A stretch of 13,847 nucleotides of DNA from CAYIRQ01 sp964365905 (lineage in GTDB: Bacteria; Patescibacteriota; Gracilibacteria; Peribacterales; Peribacteraceae): positions 1 through 13,847 of the forward strand of contig CAYIRQ010000025.1 in assembly GCA_964365905.1 (NCBI GenBank). Direction: 5' to 3'. Under the pieces are notes generated by a model that worked only from the letters and a program-made list of their open reading frames with translations, had not been told where the DNA came from and ran no database searches. Within the stretch, counting starts at the first letter, position 1, and each line of letters begins with the position of its first letter. The translations under genes were made by a program, and so were the position numbers. Positions 1-6,975 of the stretch are shown here, one piece after another.

Positions 1-1
1 C

Positions 2-739
2 TTTGCGATCCTTCGCGCGCGCGTGCTGCCCGATGCCGATCTCAAGGCGAGAACGGCATTGGAAACGATCACGCATGAAGGATTCTCTTCTTCTCCTTTT
101 CTCGCAGTCCCCAGTCTTCCCACTGCGGGACGAAGTGTGAGTCGGCTCCTTGTGGAAAAGCTCCGCGTCATCGCCCCCGATAATCGACTCATCATCCCGA
201 AGCTTGCGAAGAACGTTCCTCTCGTCGAGGCAACGGACGCGGCACTCCGGCGCGGAGACTTCAAAACGTTCGAGAAAGATGTGCAAGATGCGCTCCGCTT
301 CGGAGTGGTCCGTTATCCGGGGACAGCGGAGCCGGGCGGCCCTGGCAATGTCTTCATCACCGGTCACAGCGCCTATCTCTTCTGGGATTCCGGCAGATAC
401 AAAGAAGTCTTTGCGCGACTTTCCGAGCTCGACGTGGGGGATACATATGCAATTTCCTACAGAGGGAAGCTCCATCACTACCGTGTTGCAAAGAAGTTCG
501 AGGTTTCCCCGAAAGATATTTCTGTCCTCGCGCAGCCCTCTGATAAGCGCATGAGCACGCTCATGACTTGCACCCCGGTGGGGACAACGCTGCGCAGGCT
601 CATCGTGCAAGCAGAAGAGATTGAGCCCTCGACAGGCAAGACGTTTGAAATTGCAGAGGCAAGTGCAAAAGCGGGTACACAAAACAATCAGAAGTTTGGA
701 GAAGAACTACCGGGATGGGGGAATCAGTTATCGATGTAG
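2..739 (+). CDS. Sortase family transpeptidase, 5' end outside window
   Basis: Sortases cut a C-terminal sorting signal and join the surface protein to the cell envelope or to a pilus subunit; they act on the outer face of the membrane. The catalytic elements are visible: FITGHSAYLF with His at about residue 115 (counting from the GTG at 23) and the active-site stretch MTCTPVGTTLRRLIV with Cys 183 and Arg 192. Spacing and the TCxPxGT signature fit the class D/E-like group. The frame is open to the window edge, so the N-terminal membrane anchor probably lies upstream and the GTG at 23 is not necessarily the start. After the catalytic Arg comes a tail of about 45 residues, longer than in most sortases and ending in a polar Asn/Gln/Gly-rich stretch. 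It converges on the virB4-like gene. The family call is firm; class and substrate are not known. Confidence 0.9.
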   Translation, partial: FAILRARVLPDADLKARTALETITHEGFSSSPFLAVPSLPTAGRSVSRLLVEKLRVIAPDNRLIIPKLAKNVPLVEATDAALRRGDFKTFEKDVQDALRFGVVRYPGTAEPGGPGNVFITGHSAYLFWDSGRYKEVFARLSELDVGDTYAISYRGKLHHYRVAKKFEVSPKDISVLAQPSDKRMSTLMTCTPVGTTLRRLIVQAEEIEPSTGKTFEIAEASAKAGTQNNQKFGEELPGWGNQLSM

Positions 740-747
740 GGTTTTTC

Positions 748-767
748 ATGACATGTATCAATGTCAT
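748..767. terminator. Hairpin between convergent sortase and virB4 genes
   Basis: A perfect 7-bp inverted repeat, ATGACAT / ATGTCAT with a 6-base loop, sits in the 41-base gap between the two convergent genes. Its position suits a bidirectional terminator, but it has no clear T-run on either side and the stem is AT-rich, so the function is only a guess. Confidence 0.3.
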
Positions 768-780
768 ATATCGTTTGAGA

Positions 781-2994
781 CTACTTCTCTTCTTTTTTCT
801 CTGTTTTCGCAGGAGGCTCCGGGAACTGTTCTTCCTTCTTCGGTTTGGATTCTGCTTTTTCTTGATCAGGTTCGACGTGCTTCGTCCCTCGATACGCACT
901 TTGCCCTTCAGTGGGGCTTGTGCTACTCGGGATGACATCCAAAGGCTGGCTCTGATCAGCATGACGTGAAGTAGTTTCTCCTTTCTTTTCCTTCGCGGCT
1001 GCTCGCTCTGCGTTTCTCCGAGCGATTTCTTCCGGATTCGTCGTCACAATCTCGTGCTCTTTCGGACTTGCCACGATCTGCAGGGCGACGTGCTTGCGAC
1101 CGGCGAAGAAGACGCCCTGTCCGATGCCGGAGTTGAGGAGGAGATACCTCTCGCCCTCTGTCAGATCGAAGGCCTTCGAGAGTGACGAGATTGCGGAGGG
1201 CGCCTGCTTAAGGAGGATCTGCATCGCGGCGTTCGTCACGATCGGTTTGCCGTACGGAGAGTTCATGAAGTCCTCGACGTCCTGTGTGATTGTCGTGATG
1301 CCGAGGTAGTACTTCCTCGCGCGCTTGATGAGGCCGTAGAGGAAGCGCGCGGAGTCCTCGTACTGCATGATGTTCCATGCTTCATCGACGACGATGAGCC
1401 GGCGCTTGAGAGACGTACGGACCTCATTCCAGAGGTAATTGAGGACGACGTAAATCGCCATCGGGCGGAGCGCCTGCTCGAGGTCGCGCGTCTGAAAAAC
1501 CATGAGCTGTGCTCCGAGATCAATGTTTGTTTTCTCATTGAAAAGTCCTGCGAAGCTTCCCGTGGTGTATTTCTCCATGATCTTTGCCATCTCTTCGCCA
1601 CCAGTTGTCGTCCGAAGCACATCGACGAGATCGGAGAGCGTCGGGGGTTCGAGTGATCCGGGGTCGGGAGTCTCGAGGGTGATGTTACGCAGCGCATAGG
1701 TATCGAGGATCGCCCTATCGAGAATCGCTTCCCCCTCCGGCGTTACAGAACCGAGCATCAGCTTAAAGAGACCGTGAAGGTTGATCACGGCGCTGCGGAG
1801 GAGTTCACCCGGTTTCTCGTCCTCATCATCTGCGGCATCAGCACTCACTTCCTTGCGGATCGGTTTCGGGAGATCGAAGGGATTGATGCGGTAATTGCTC
1901 CGCAGGGAGAGCGGCACGAGGCCGCCTCCCACGACTTTCGCGAGTTCCGTATATTCGTTCTCCGGGTCGATGATGAAGACGGTCGTATCGACCATGAGCG
2001 ACCGGATGATCTCGAGCTTCACGGCGTAGGACTTTCCCGCCCCGGAGCTCGCGAACACCGTGGAGTTTGCGTTCGGGAGCGAGAAGCGATCGAAGATCAC
2101 GAGGCTTTCATTGTGCCGGTTGATGCCGTAGAGAATGCCTTTGTCGCTCGTGAGATCGGAGCTGCTGAAGGGAAAGCTCGTCGCGAGCGGCGAGGTATTC
2201 ATGTTGCGGTTAATTTCGAGCTCATCGAGACAGAAGGGGAGCGTGGAGTTCCACCCGTGCTCCATCTGGAAATCTGCGGGACGCATGAGGATGAGCTTGC
2301 CGCCGAGGATGGAGGCGAGGTCCGCTTCGACCTTCTTCATCTTTTCCTCAGACTCCGCATAGATCGTGATGTAGAGACCGAACTGGAAGAGCTTCTCGAA
2401 GCCGCGCGCGAGCATATCCCGCAGGAGCTCCGCGTCCTCGAGTGCCGCTTCGAGCTGCGGATCGCGCCCGAAGCCTTTCTCCCGCCGGATATTGATGCTC
2501 GACCGCATTTCCGCGACTTTGCGCTTGAGCATCTTCATGACCGCTTCGCTCGCAGACGGATAGATAAACTGCGCGATATCCATCGGCGCCTCGTAGTTCA
2601 CGACCGGCGCGAGCCAGTTCGGGTGAATCTGACTCGGCCAGTTATACGCGAAGTACGTGCGGCAGATCGTGCCGTCCCCGAGCGTGATGCGCTTGAAGTG
2701 AATCTCCATCCCCGAAGGCGCGATGACGTCGAGCACCTTCTGAATGCCTTCGTTATATCGCTTCTCCGCCTCCTTTTCCTCCTCTGTCGCCTTCTCCGCG
2801 ACGGTTTTTTCTTTCTTCACTTCTCCTTTCGGAGCGGATGATCCGAGGAGGAGATCGAACATCCCCCCGCTTTTTGCGGGGGAATTGGCAGTACTCACGG
2901 GAGCATCGGGCGACGCCGATGCTTCCTTGGGAGCTGATCCAAGAATGAGATCCAAGAGGCCCGACGTCGGTGATTTTGTTTGTTTGTCTGCCAT
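781..2994 (-). CDS. VirB4/TraC-like conjugation or secretion ATPase
   Basis: VirB4 ATPases drive type IV secretion and conjugation from the cytoplasmic side of the membrane. The 737-residue protein has a low-complexity N-terminus (1-75), a VirB4/CagE-type N-terminal domain (about 80-300), then the HerA/FtsK-fold motor: Walker A SSGAGKS at 316-322, Walker B RLIVVDEAW at 532-540, and TTITQDVEDF at 567-576, followed by the family-typical region containing SPYGKPIVTN. The C-terminal 75 residues are charged and rich in Lys/Glu/Pro, an unusual tail. Two copies of a short motif occur near the N-terminus, DLILGSAPK (15-23) and DLLLGSSAPK (47-56). The ATG at 2994 has an extended -10 box 27 bases upstream and no Shine-Dalgarno sequence. 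The partner ATPase (virD4-like) lies upstream on the same strand, separated by the TA module. No VirB3/PrgI, VirB6 or VirB8-type gene is visible in the window. Confidence 0.92.
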   Translation of the reverse strand: MADKQTKSPTSGLLDLILGSAPKEASASPDAPVSTANSPAKSGGMFDLLLGSSAPKGEVKKEKTVAEKATEEEKEAEKRYNEGIQKVLDVIAPSGMEIHFKRITLGDGTICRTYFAYNWPSQIHPNWLAPVVNYEAPMDIAQFIYPSASEAVMKMLKRKVAEMRSSINIRREKGFGRDPQLEAALEDAELLRDMLARGFEKLFQFGLYITIYAESEEKMKKVEADLASILGGKLILMRPADFQMEHGWNSTLPFCLDELEINRNMNTSPLATSFPFSSSDLTSDKGILYGINRHNESLVIFDRFSLPNANSTVFASSGAGKSYAVKLEIIRSLMVDTTVFIIDPENEYTELAKVVGGGLVPLSLRSNYRINPFDLPKPIRKEVSADAADDEDEKPGELLRSAVINLHGLFKLMLGSVTPEGEAILDRAILDTYALRNITLETPDPGSLEPPTLSDLVDVLRTTTGGEEMAKIMEKYTTGSFAGLFNEKTNIDLGAQLMVFQTRDLEQALRPMAIYVVLNYLWNEVRTSLKRRLIVVDEAWNIMQYEDSARFLYGLIKRARKYYLGITTITQDVEDFMNSPYGKPIVTNAAMQILLKQAPSAISSLSKAFDLTEGERYLLLNSGIGQGVFFAGRKHVALQIVASPKEHEIVTTNPEEIARRNAERAAAKEKKGETTSRHADQSQPLDVIPSSTSPTEGQSAYRGTKHVEPDQEKAESKPKKEEQFPEPPAKTEKKEEK

Positions 2995-3020
2995 GAATTC
3001 AGATTCAGGGATTTCATCTA

Positions 3021-3029
3021 AGTATAGCA
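3021..3029 (-). promoter_or_regulatory. Extended -10 promoter of virB4-like gene
   Basis: On the minus strand the sequence TGCTATACT gives an extended -10 element (TGnTATAAT type) 27 bases before the ATG at 2994. I see no good -35 box, which extended -10 promoters can do without. It sits back to back with the promoter of the small + strand gene starting at 3094. Confidence 0.55.
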
Positions 3030-3059
3030 GAAAATCCTCATAAACGCGACGTAGGGGTA

Positions 3060-3087
3060 TTGACAGAAATGACGGTAGGCGTAATGT
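3060..3087 (+). promoter_or_regulatory. Promoter of small acidic protein gene, leaderless type
   Basis: A perfect TTGACA -35 box (3060-3065) is followed after 16 bases by a weak -10 box TAATGT (3082-3087). A start of transcription about seven bases later would fall on the ATG at 3094, giving an mRNA with no leader. Confidence 0.5.
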
Positions 3088-3093
3088 TTCATC

Positions 3094-3384
3094 ATGACTG
3101 TTTCATTGGATTCGCTGAACCTTGATAGTGCAATTGATCTCCTCGAGGAGAGATTAACTGTTGCATGGGATGAAAAACACCAGTCTGGCGAGGCTTCAGA
3201 GCAGAGCGTTGAGGCGGTTCGGGAGGTTATTGGCCTCATTCAGGGAAAGTGGGCGGATATCGATACCCGCAATTTCCCGCAACATGATGCTGATGCTGCG
3301 CAGACAATGAGTGCCGTTCGTGAGGAGATGGAAAAGAGAAAGCAGAGGCTCGCGAGCATTGGGATTCACATAGAGGAAATTTGA
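3094..3384 (+). CDS. Small acidic helical protein, function unknown
   Basis: I do not recognise this 96-residue protein. It is soluble, acidic and predicted mostly helical, with heptad-like stretches (AIDLLEERL, then SAVREEMEKRKQRL), no signal peptide and no membrane segment, so it may be a small cytoplasmic helical-bundle or dimerising protein. The start is supported by a perfect TTGACA box and a -10-like hexamer placed so that transcription would begin at the ATG. It is divergent from the virB4-like gene and shares its 99-base upstream region, so the two could be co-regulated. A frame on the opposite strand (3196-3558) overlaps it, but that frame runs through the repeat element and looks less like a protein. 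Confidence 0.55.
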   Translation: MTVSLDSLNLDSAIDLLEERLTVAWDEKHQSGEASEQSVEAVREVIGLIQGKWADIDTRNFPQHDADAAQTMSAVREEMEKRKQRLASIGIHIEEI

Positions 3385-3444
3385 GCAGGCCGTTTTGAGA
3401 TATTCTGCGTTTCTCGACAGCCTCTGGATAACTACACCCGCCAC

Positions 3445-3561
3445 GTCATGCTGAGCGAAGCGATTTGCCGGAGCAAATCGCGAAGTCGAAGCACGCCCAC
3501 GCATGGCTTCCCTCGCGAGGACATGGTTCGACGGGCTCACCATGACATAGCTCGGCATGAC
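3445..3561. repeat. 117-bp MITE-like repeat with terminal inverted repeats
   Basis: The element starts with GTCATGCTGAGC (3445-3456) and ends with GCTCGGCATGAC (3550-3561); the ends are inverted repeats matching at 11 of 12 bases. Inside are a strong hairpin with a 9-bp stem and CGGA loop (3460-3481) and a second tail-like word, GCTCACCATGAC (3535-3546). Related words occur elsewhere in the window at 4291-4302, 6962-6973 (opposite orientation, at the gap edge) and 10640-10662. It has no coding capacity. It fills most of the 218-base space between the small acidic gene and the TA module. I infer a dispersed non-autonomous palindromic element of the kind common between genes in CPR genomes. Confidence 0.6.
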
Positions 3562-3575
3562 ATATAAAATCCCTG

Positions 3576-3602
3576 TTAAGCCCCAATCCTCCTCACAATC
3601 TC
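3576..3602 (-). pseudogene. Relic of a virD4 3' end (last eight codons plus stop)
   Basis: Read on the minus strand, the 27 bases directly after the vapC stop codon encode EIVRRIGA followed by TAA. The virD4-like gene ends in EIIRRIGA followed by TAA (4419-4445). The two stretches match at 22 of 27 bases, and four of the five differences are consistent with silent or conservative codon changes (ATC/ATT, CGG/AGG, GCG/GCT, Ile/Val). No homology extends further upstream. This looks like the displaced 3' end of a related virD4 copy, and it flanks the TA cassette on its far side. Confidence 0.55.
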
Positions 3603-3989
3603 CTACCTATGGGCGAGCGTCACGCCGCGAAAACGCCGGAAATCTTTCGGATTATTCGTGAGGAGCGGGATGCCAAGCTCCGTCGCCGTGGCTGCGATGA
3701 TGGCGTCTGCGAGGTGCGGTGAGCGCAGGCTGCGGCTGTGCGCAGAGAGGAGGGTGCAGGCGCGGGTCGCAATCGGAAGCGTCAGCAGAATGATCTCTGT
3801 TTGTTCCAGGAAGCGTTCGATGGTCGCACGGTCGCTCTCTGATTGGCAGCCAATGAAGAGTTCCATGACCGTGATCACACTGACGTACGCCGTTTCTTGA
3901 GACCAACGTTGAAAGGCGCCTTTCCACTCTTTATTGCCTTTCAGAAGGTACAGAACGACATTCGTATCCAGGAGGAGTCCGTCGCTCAT
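3603..3989 (-). CDS. vapC: VapC-type PIN-domain toxin ribonuclease
   Basis: PIN-domain toxins cut RNA, often tRNA or rRNA, using a Mg2+ site built from acidic residues. All four expected acids are present in this 128-residue protein: Asp8 in LLLDTNVVLYLL, Glu43 in VMELFIG, Asp95 in LADAIIAATA and Asp116 in TNNPKDF. Its length is normal for VapC, and the conserved order suggests an active enzyme. Its ATG overlaps the antitoxin stop by four bases (ATGA), so the two are translated together and the toxin is made only behind its antitoxin. It sits between the virB4-like and virD4-like genes on the same strand. Directly after its stop lies a relic of a virD4 3' end, which suggests the module arrived as a cassette. 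The RNA target cannot be read from sequence. Confidence 0.9.
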   Translation of the reverse strand: MSDGLLLDTNVVLYLLKGNKEWKGAFQRWSQETAYVSVITVMELFIGCQSESDRATIERFLEQTEIILLTLPIATRACTLLSAHSRSLRSPHLADAIIAATATELGIPLLTNNPKDFRRFRGVTLAHR

Positions 3990-4240
3990 CGCTTGCGACG
4001 AGGACGAAGAAGCTGGTCAAAGATGTGGGTGCGGCGGATGCGGATGGGATGCGGAAGTTCTTGCGCGGCACGGAGGAGGTCGCCGAGTGTTTTCTGCCGA
4101 CGGACGGGAGTCACCTGCAGTTGCTTCTCGCGACCCACATCGATGCGAACGATGTGCAATGTTCCCGCAAGAAGCTTCTGCTTGATCGTGCGAAAATTTC
4201 TCAGGAATTCGCGTGTGGAAACGGTGCGTTCATTCTGCAT
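3986..4240 (-). CDS. Phd/YefM-like antitoxin partner of VapC
   Basis: The antitoxin would bind and block the PIN toxin and repress the operon. The N-terminal half has the Phd/YefM pattern: VSTREFLRNF (about 7-16), a short helix, LLAGTLHIVRIDVG, then LQVTP. This matches the family's helix-linker-strand DNA-binding and dimer fold. The C-terminal 35 residues are very basic (several RR pairs, ending RPRRKR), which is not typical of the usually acidic toxin-binding tail. It is 84 residues, the usual size. The ATG at 4240 is chosen because a consensus promoter places transcription at that base, and a perfect 20-bp palindrome over the -35 box is an obvious autoregulatory operator. The family assignment rests on pattern and context rather than strong identity. 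Confidence 0.72.
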   Translation of the reverse strand: MQNERTVSTREFLRNFRTIKQKLLAGTLHIVRIDVGREKQLQVTPVRRQKTLGDLLRAAQELPHPIRIRRTHIFDQLLRPRRKR

Positions 4241-4246
4241 GCATCC

Positions 4247-4275
4247 AGTCTATTCCTCTGTTTGACAATTGTCAA
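4247..4275 (-). promoter_or_regulatory. TA operon promoter, leaderless
   Basis: On the minus strand TTGACA (4270-4275) is followed by exactly 17 bases and TAGACT (4247-4252). Seven bases further is the antitoxin ATG at 4240, so the transcript should start at or next to the start codon. The -35 box lies inside the operator palindrome. Confidence 0.7.
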
Positions 4276-4278
4276 ACA
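4259..4278. promoter_or_regulatory. Palindromic operator of the TA operon
   Basis: TGTTTGACAATTGTCAAACA is a perfect 20-bp palindrome covering the -35 box of the TA promoter. Bound antitoxin, alone or with toxin, would block RNA polymerase, the usual autoregulation of such modules. Its symmetry is exact, and it lies 19-38 bases before the antitoxin start. Confidence 0.7.
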
Positions 4279-4344
4279 TGTTTCGTCTCTGCTCAGCATG
4301 ACACCATGTTATACACAACGACGGAAATCGCCGGACATTCTCCC

Positions 4345-4374
4345 GTTAGCCGGCGGTTTAAACCGCCGGCTAAC
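4345..4374. repeat. Perfect 30-bp GC-rich palindrome
   Basis: The half-site GTTAGCCGGCGGTTT is followed at once by its exact reverse complement, giving a 15-bp stem with no loop. It lies between the TA operator and the virD4 3' end. It has no T-run and could end transcription in either direction or be a dispersed palindromic repeat. Nothing in this window shows a second copy. Confidence 0.55.
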
Positions 4375-4418
4375 CGACAGGGGCAACATGGAATTCATTC
4401 CGTATTCCGTCGTCGTGT

Positions 4419-6914
4419 TTACGCCCCAATCCTCCGGATGATCTCCCTCCCCACAAAGTTCTTATCCCTCCCATATTTCAGCCTGCTGAGTTGCTTGAAA
4501 GCTTCCGCGGCGTCCGCATCTCCCTTCGTCGCATACGGATTTGTCGGGATGATCGAGAAGGGTTGCGAGGGCTGCGTATCGATGCTGAGTTTCATCACGG
4601 CTTTATACTTATCAAGGTTCAGGAGATCCTGCTCGGAGAAATAGGGTGCCATTTCCTTCGCGCAGAATTCGGCGTCTTGGGCACCGATCTTATAGAACAT
4701 CATCGTCCCAACGTTTCCGAAAACAGCCCCCTTGAGGTTCACCGATGAGCTCAACTTGTTTTCCTTCTCAAGCTGATCGAGGTACTGGTGCGCGAGGATG
4801 AGGCCGAGCTTGTACTTTCTCGCTTCCGAGAGAATGGATTCGATGCTTTGCGTCACATAGTTCTGGAACTCGTCGATGTAGAGGTAGAAGGGGATGCGCT
4901 CGATATCCTTCTGCTGCTGCCTGCGCATCGCGGCGACCTGAATTTTAGAAACGATCATGAGACCGAGGAGCTGGGAATTGATGTCGCCGATGAGTCCTTT
5001 GCTCAGGTTCATGATGAGGATCTTTTTCTGATTCATGACGTCCGTGAAGTCGAAGGCGCTGCGGACCTGTCCCACGATATTCCGGATGAGCGCATTGGTC
5101 GTAAACTGCCCGAATTTCGCCGCGAAGTAGGGGATCATCTCCTGCTTTTCGCGCTGGCCGGTTGCCACCATCTGCTTCTCCCAGAACGCGCGCACGATCG
5201 GATTACTGACTTTCGTCACCTTGTACTTCTGCCACTCGTCATCCGTGAAGAGGCGGACGAGATCGGTGATCGCGCCGCCCTCCTCGGCATCCGCCATGAG
5301 CGTGAGGCAGCCGTTGCGGAAGTAATCCTGGATGCGCGGTCCGAAGATCTCTTCCCCGAACATTTTCACCATCATGTTCATGGCGTCGAGCGCGATGAGG
5401 TCCTTCTCCTCCTCCGTCTTCCCCTCGAGCATGTTCAGACCCATCGGTCGCCCGGTGTCCGAAGGATTGAAGTAGATGACGTCGTCCGCGCGTTCGCGCG
5501 GGATGCGGCCGAGGAGTTCCTCCGCGAGCGATCCGTGGGGATCCACGATGCAACACCCGTGCCCCATGCGGAAGTCCTGCTCCGCCATCACGGTGATCAT
5601 GGAGGATTTGCCGGTTCCGGTTTGCCCGATGATGTAGAAATGCCGGAAGCGGTCGTTCGGTTTCATGTAGACCCCGGTTTTATCCCCCCGATAGGCATTG
5701 ACGCCGATTTTGACGCTCTCCGGGATGGATCCATCCGGGATATTTTTCGGCGCGGGAACCACCTTGAAGTTCTGCCACTTGATCATCGTCACTTTGTTGT
5801 ACTGGATGCTCGGGAAGTGGAAGAGGCTCGCGAGCTCGACGGCGGAGAGGATGGAGCGATGCCAGGTTAGGTGTTGAAAGCACCCGCGTCGGGGGGCGGC
5901 GCGTCGGATGAACTGCGCGATGAGTTTCTTGTGATTATGGTAGCGGGTGCGGATGAGGACGTTCCCCTGAATGTCATTAAACTGCGTGAAGCCGCCGATG
6001 ACATTATCGAGTTGGTGAGCGGCTCTCTCTCGCGTGCTCGCGGACGTCACGATCCGGATGATCGCCCGGAATCCCGGTGAGCTCGCTTTCTCCCCCATGA
6101 TCTTGCTCATTTCTTCCGTTCGCTGCGAGACGCGTTCCCCGGTTGAGCGCTCCTCTCCGGAATCCAGCTTGTACGCAGCTGCCCCTTGTGTCAGCGTCGT
6201 GAAGACGGCTGAGAACCAACTGATGGGATTCCACCATGCAATGCCGCTCTTCTTTGGATTGAGGAGTTTCTGCGCTTCCTTTGCACCTTTGCGCTGCCAT
6301 CCAGCGTGCTCCGGACGCAGGACGATCTGGACTGCGGCACCCTCATCCTTGGAAAGCTTACTGAAGGCATTGGTGATGGCATTCAGTGGATCGCTCTTCA
6401 ACGTTTCATACGTTTTGATCGGATAGTACGGCGCGCGCGTAGGCACGAGATACGACGATGCAGTGACGGATTCCGGGGTGAAGATGTTGTAGTCCTCAAC
6501 TTCATCGATGATGGCATCGGGATAAAATGACGTGATCTGTCTCTCAATGAAGGGGAGATGGCGACGGGGGACGACGAAGAAGAAGAGGATTTCCCCCGCG
6601 AGTGCCGCGTACTCAATCGTGAAGTGAGGCTGCCCGAAGAAGAGACGGCGGATCTTATGCGAATCGTAGATGCCGTAGAGCGACTGAAAGAGATGATCCA
6701 TGACCCCGACGACATCCTTGAAACTCTTACCGGTGCTGAACTGTTCAGATTCGACTTCCTTGTCCGCTTTACTCTCCTTGCGGGGCATGAGGATCTGCAG
6801 GAAAACAAATTCGCGCTCCCGATGGTGATCTGCGATGTGATGGAGGAGCTCGAGGATTCCCCATGCGCCGCATGCGAGGAGAAGGGCTCCAGCGAGGAGT
6901 TCGAGGAAGATCAT
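4419..6914 (-). CDS. VirD4/TraG-like coupling ATPase with N-terminal membrane anchor
   Basis: Coupling ATPases bring DNA or protein substrates to the secretion channel and use ATP to feed them in. The 831-residue protein begins with one membrane segment (about 2-25), followed by a large N-terminal domain of the kind attached to CPR VirD4-like proteins (about 60-390). The motor domain then has Walker A GQTGTGKSS (430-438), DPHGS (458-462), Walker B FYLYIDEFQNY (676-686), and the LAHQ motif (707-710) with its sensor Gln. The ATG at 6914 directly precedes the membrane helix. A TAAACT -10 box lies eight bases upstream and there is no Shine-Dalgarno sequence. Its last codons (EIIRRIGA) recur as a relic beyond the TA module. 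Together with the virB4-like gene it could power a minimal T4SS-like machine. Substrate unknown. Confidence 0.9.
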   Translation of the reverse strand: MIFLELLAGALLLACGAWGILELLHHIADHHREREFVFLQILMPRKESKADKEVESEQFSTGKSFKDVVGVMDHLFQSLYGIYDSHKIRRLFFGQPHFTIEYAALAGEILFFFVVPRRHLPFIERQITSFYPDAIIDEVEDYNIFTPESVTASSYLVPTRAPYYPIKTYETLKSDPLNAITNAFSKLSKDEGAAVQIVLRPEHAGWQRKGAKEAQKLLNPKKSGIAWWNPISWFSAVFTTLTQGAAAYKLDSGEERSTGERVSQRTEEMSKIMGEKASSPGFRAIIRIVTSASTRERAAHQLDNVIGGFTQFNDIQGNVLIRTRYHNHKKLIAQFIRRAAPRRGCFQHLTWHRSILSAVELASLFHFPSIQYNKVTMIKWQNFKVVPAPKNIPDGSIPESVKIGVNAYRGDKTGVYMKPNDRFRHFYIIGQTGTGKSSMITVMAEQDFRMGHGCCIVDPHGSLAEELLGRIPRERADDVIYFNPSDTGRPMGLNMLEGKTEEEKDLIALDAMNMMVKMFGEEIFGPRIQDYFRNGCLTLMADAEEGGAITDLVRLFTDDEWQKYKVTKVSNPIVRAFWEKQMVATGQREKQEMIPYFAAKFGQFTTNALIRNIVGQVRSAFDFTDVMNQKKILIMNLSKGLIGDINSQLLGLMIVSKIQVAAMRRQQQKDIERIPFYLYIDEFQNYVTQSIESILSEARKYKLGLILAHQYLDQLEKENKLSSSVNLKGAVFGNVGTMMFYKIGAQDAEFCAKEMAPYFSEQDLLNLDKYKAVMKLSIDTQPSQPFSIIPTNPYATKGDADAAEAFKQLSRLKYGRDKNFVGREIIRRIGA

Positions 6915-6922
6915 TGGAGGGT

Positions 6923-6928
6923 AGTTTA
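6923..6928 (-). promoter_or_regulatory. -10 box of virD4-like gene
   Basis: TAAACT on the minus strand ends eight bases before the ATG at 6914, so the mRNA would have almost no leader. A poor -35 candidate (TCGCAA) lies 16 bases further upstream. It is tentative on its own but fits the spacing seen at other genes in the window. Confidence 0.4.
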
Positions 6929-6961
6929 CGCTTTTTCAGCGGTGTTGCGAGCGCTTGGCGT

Positions 6962-6973
6962 GTCATGGTGAGC
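6962..6973 (-). repeat. Repeat copy cut by the assembly gap
   Basis: GTCATGGTGAGC is the exact reverse complement of the GCTCACCATGAC word inside the 117-bp repeat. The match continues for 15 bases (6961-6975) right up to the first N, so the gap begins inside a copy of this dispersed repeat. Confidence 0.6.
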
Positions 6974-6975
6974 CC

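Noticed and set aside
1774..2841. Long open frame (355 codons) on the + strand
   Set aside because: It is antisense to the virB4-like ATPase, is extremely rich in Arg/His/Glu/Asp as mirror frames of GC-rich genes are, and has no family motif.
3196..3558. Minus-strand frame of 120 codons
   Set aside because: Its N-terminal third is a translation of the 117-bp repeat and the rest is antisense to the small acidic gene, which has a better promoter and composition.
4788..5870. Long open frame (360 codons) on the + strand
   Set aside because: It is antisense to the virD4-like gene, whose Walker motifs are intact; the composition is that of a mirror frame.
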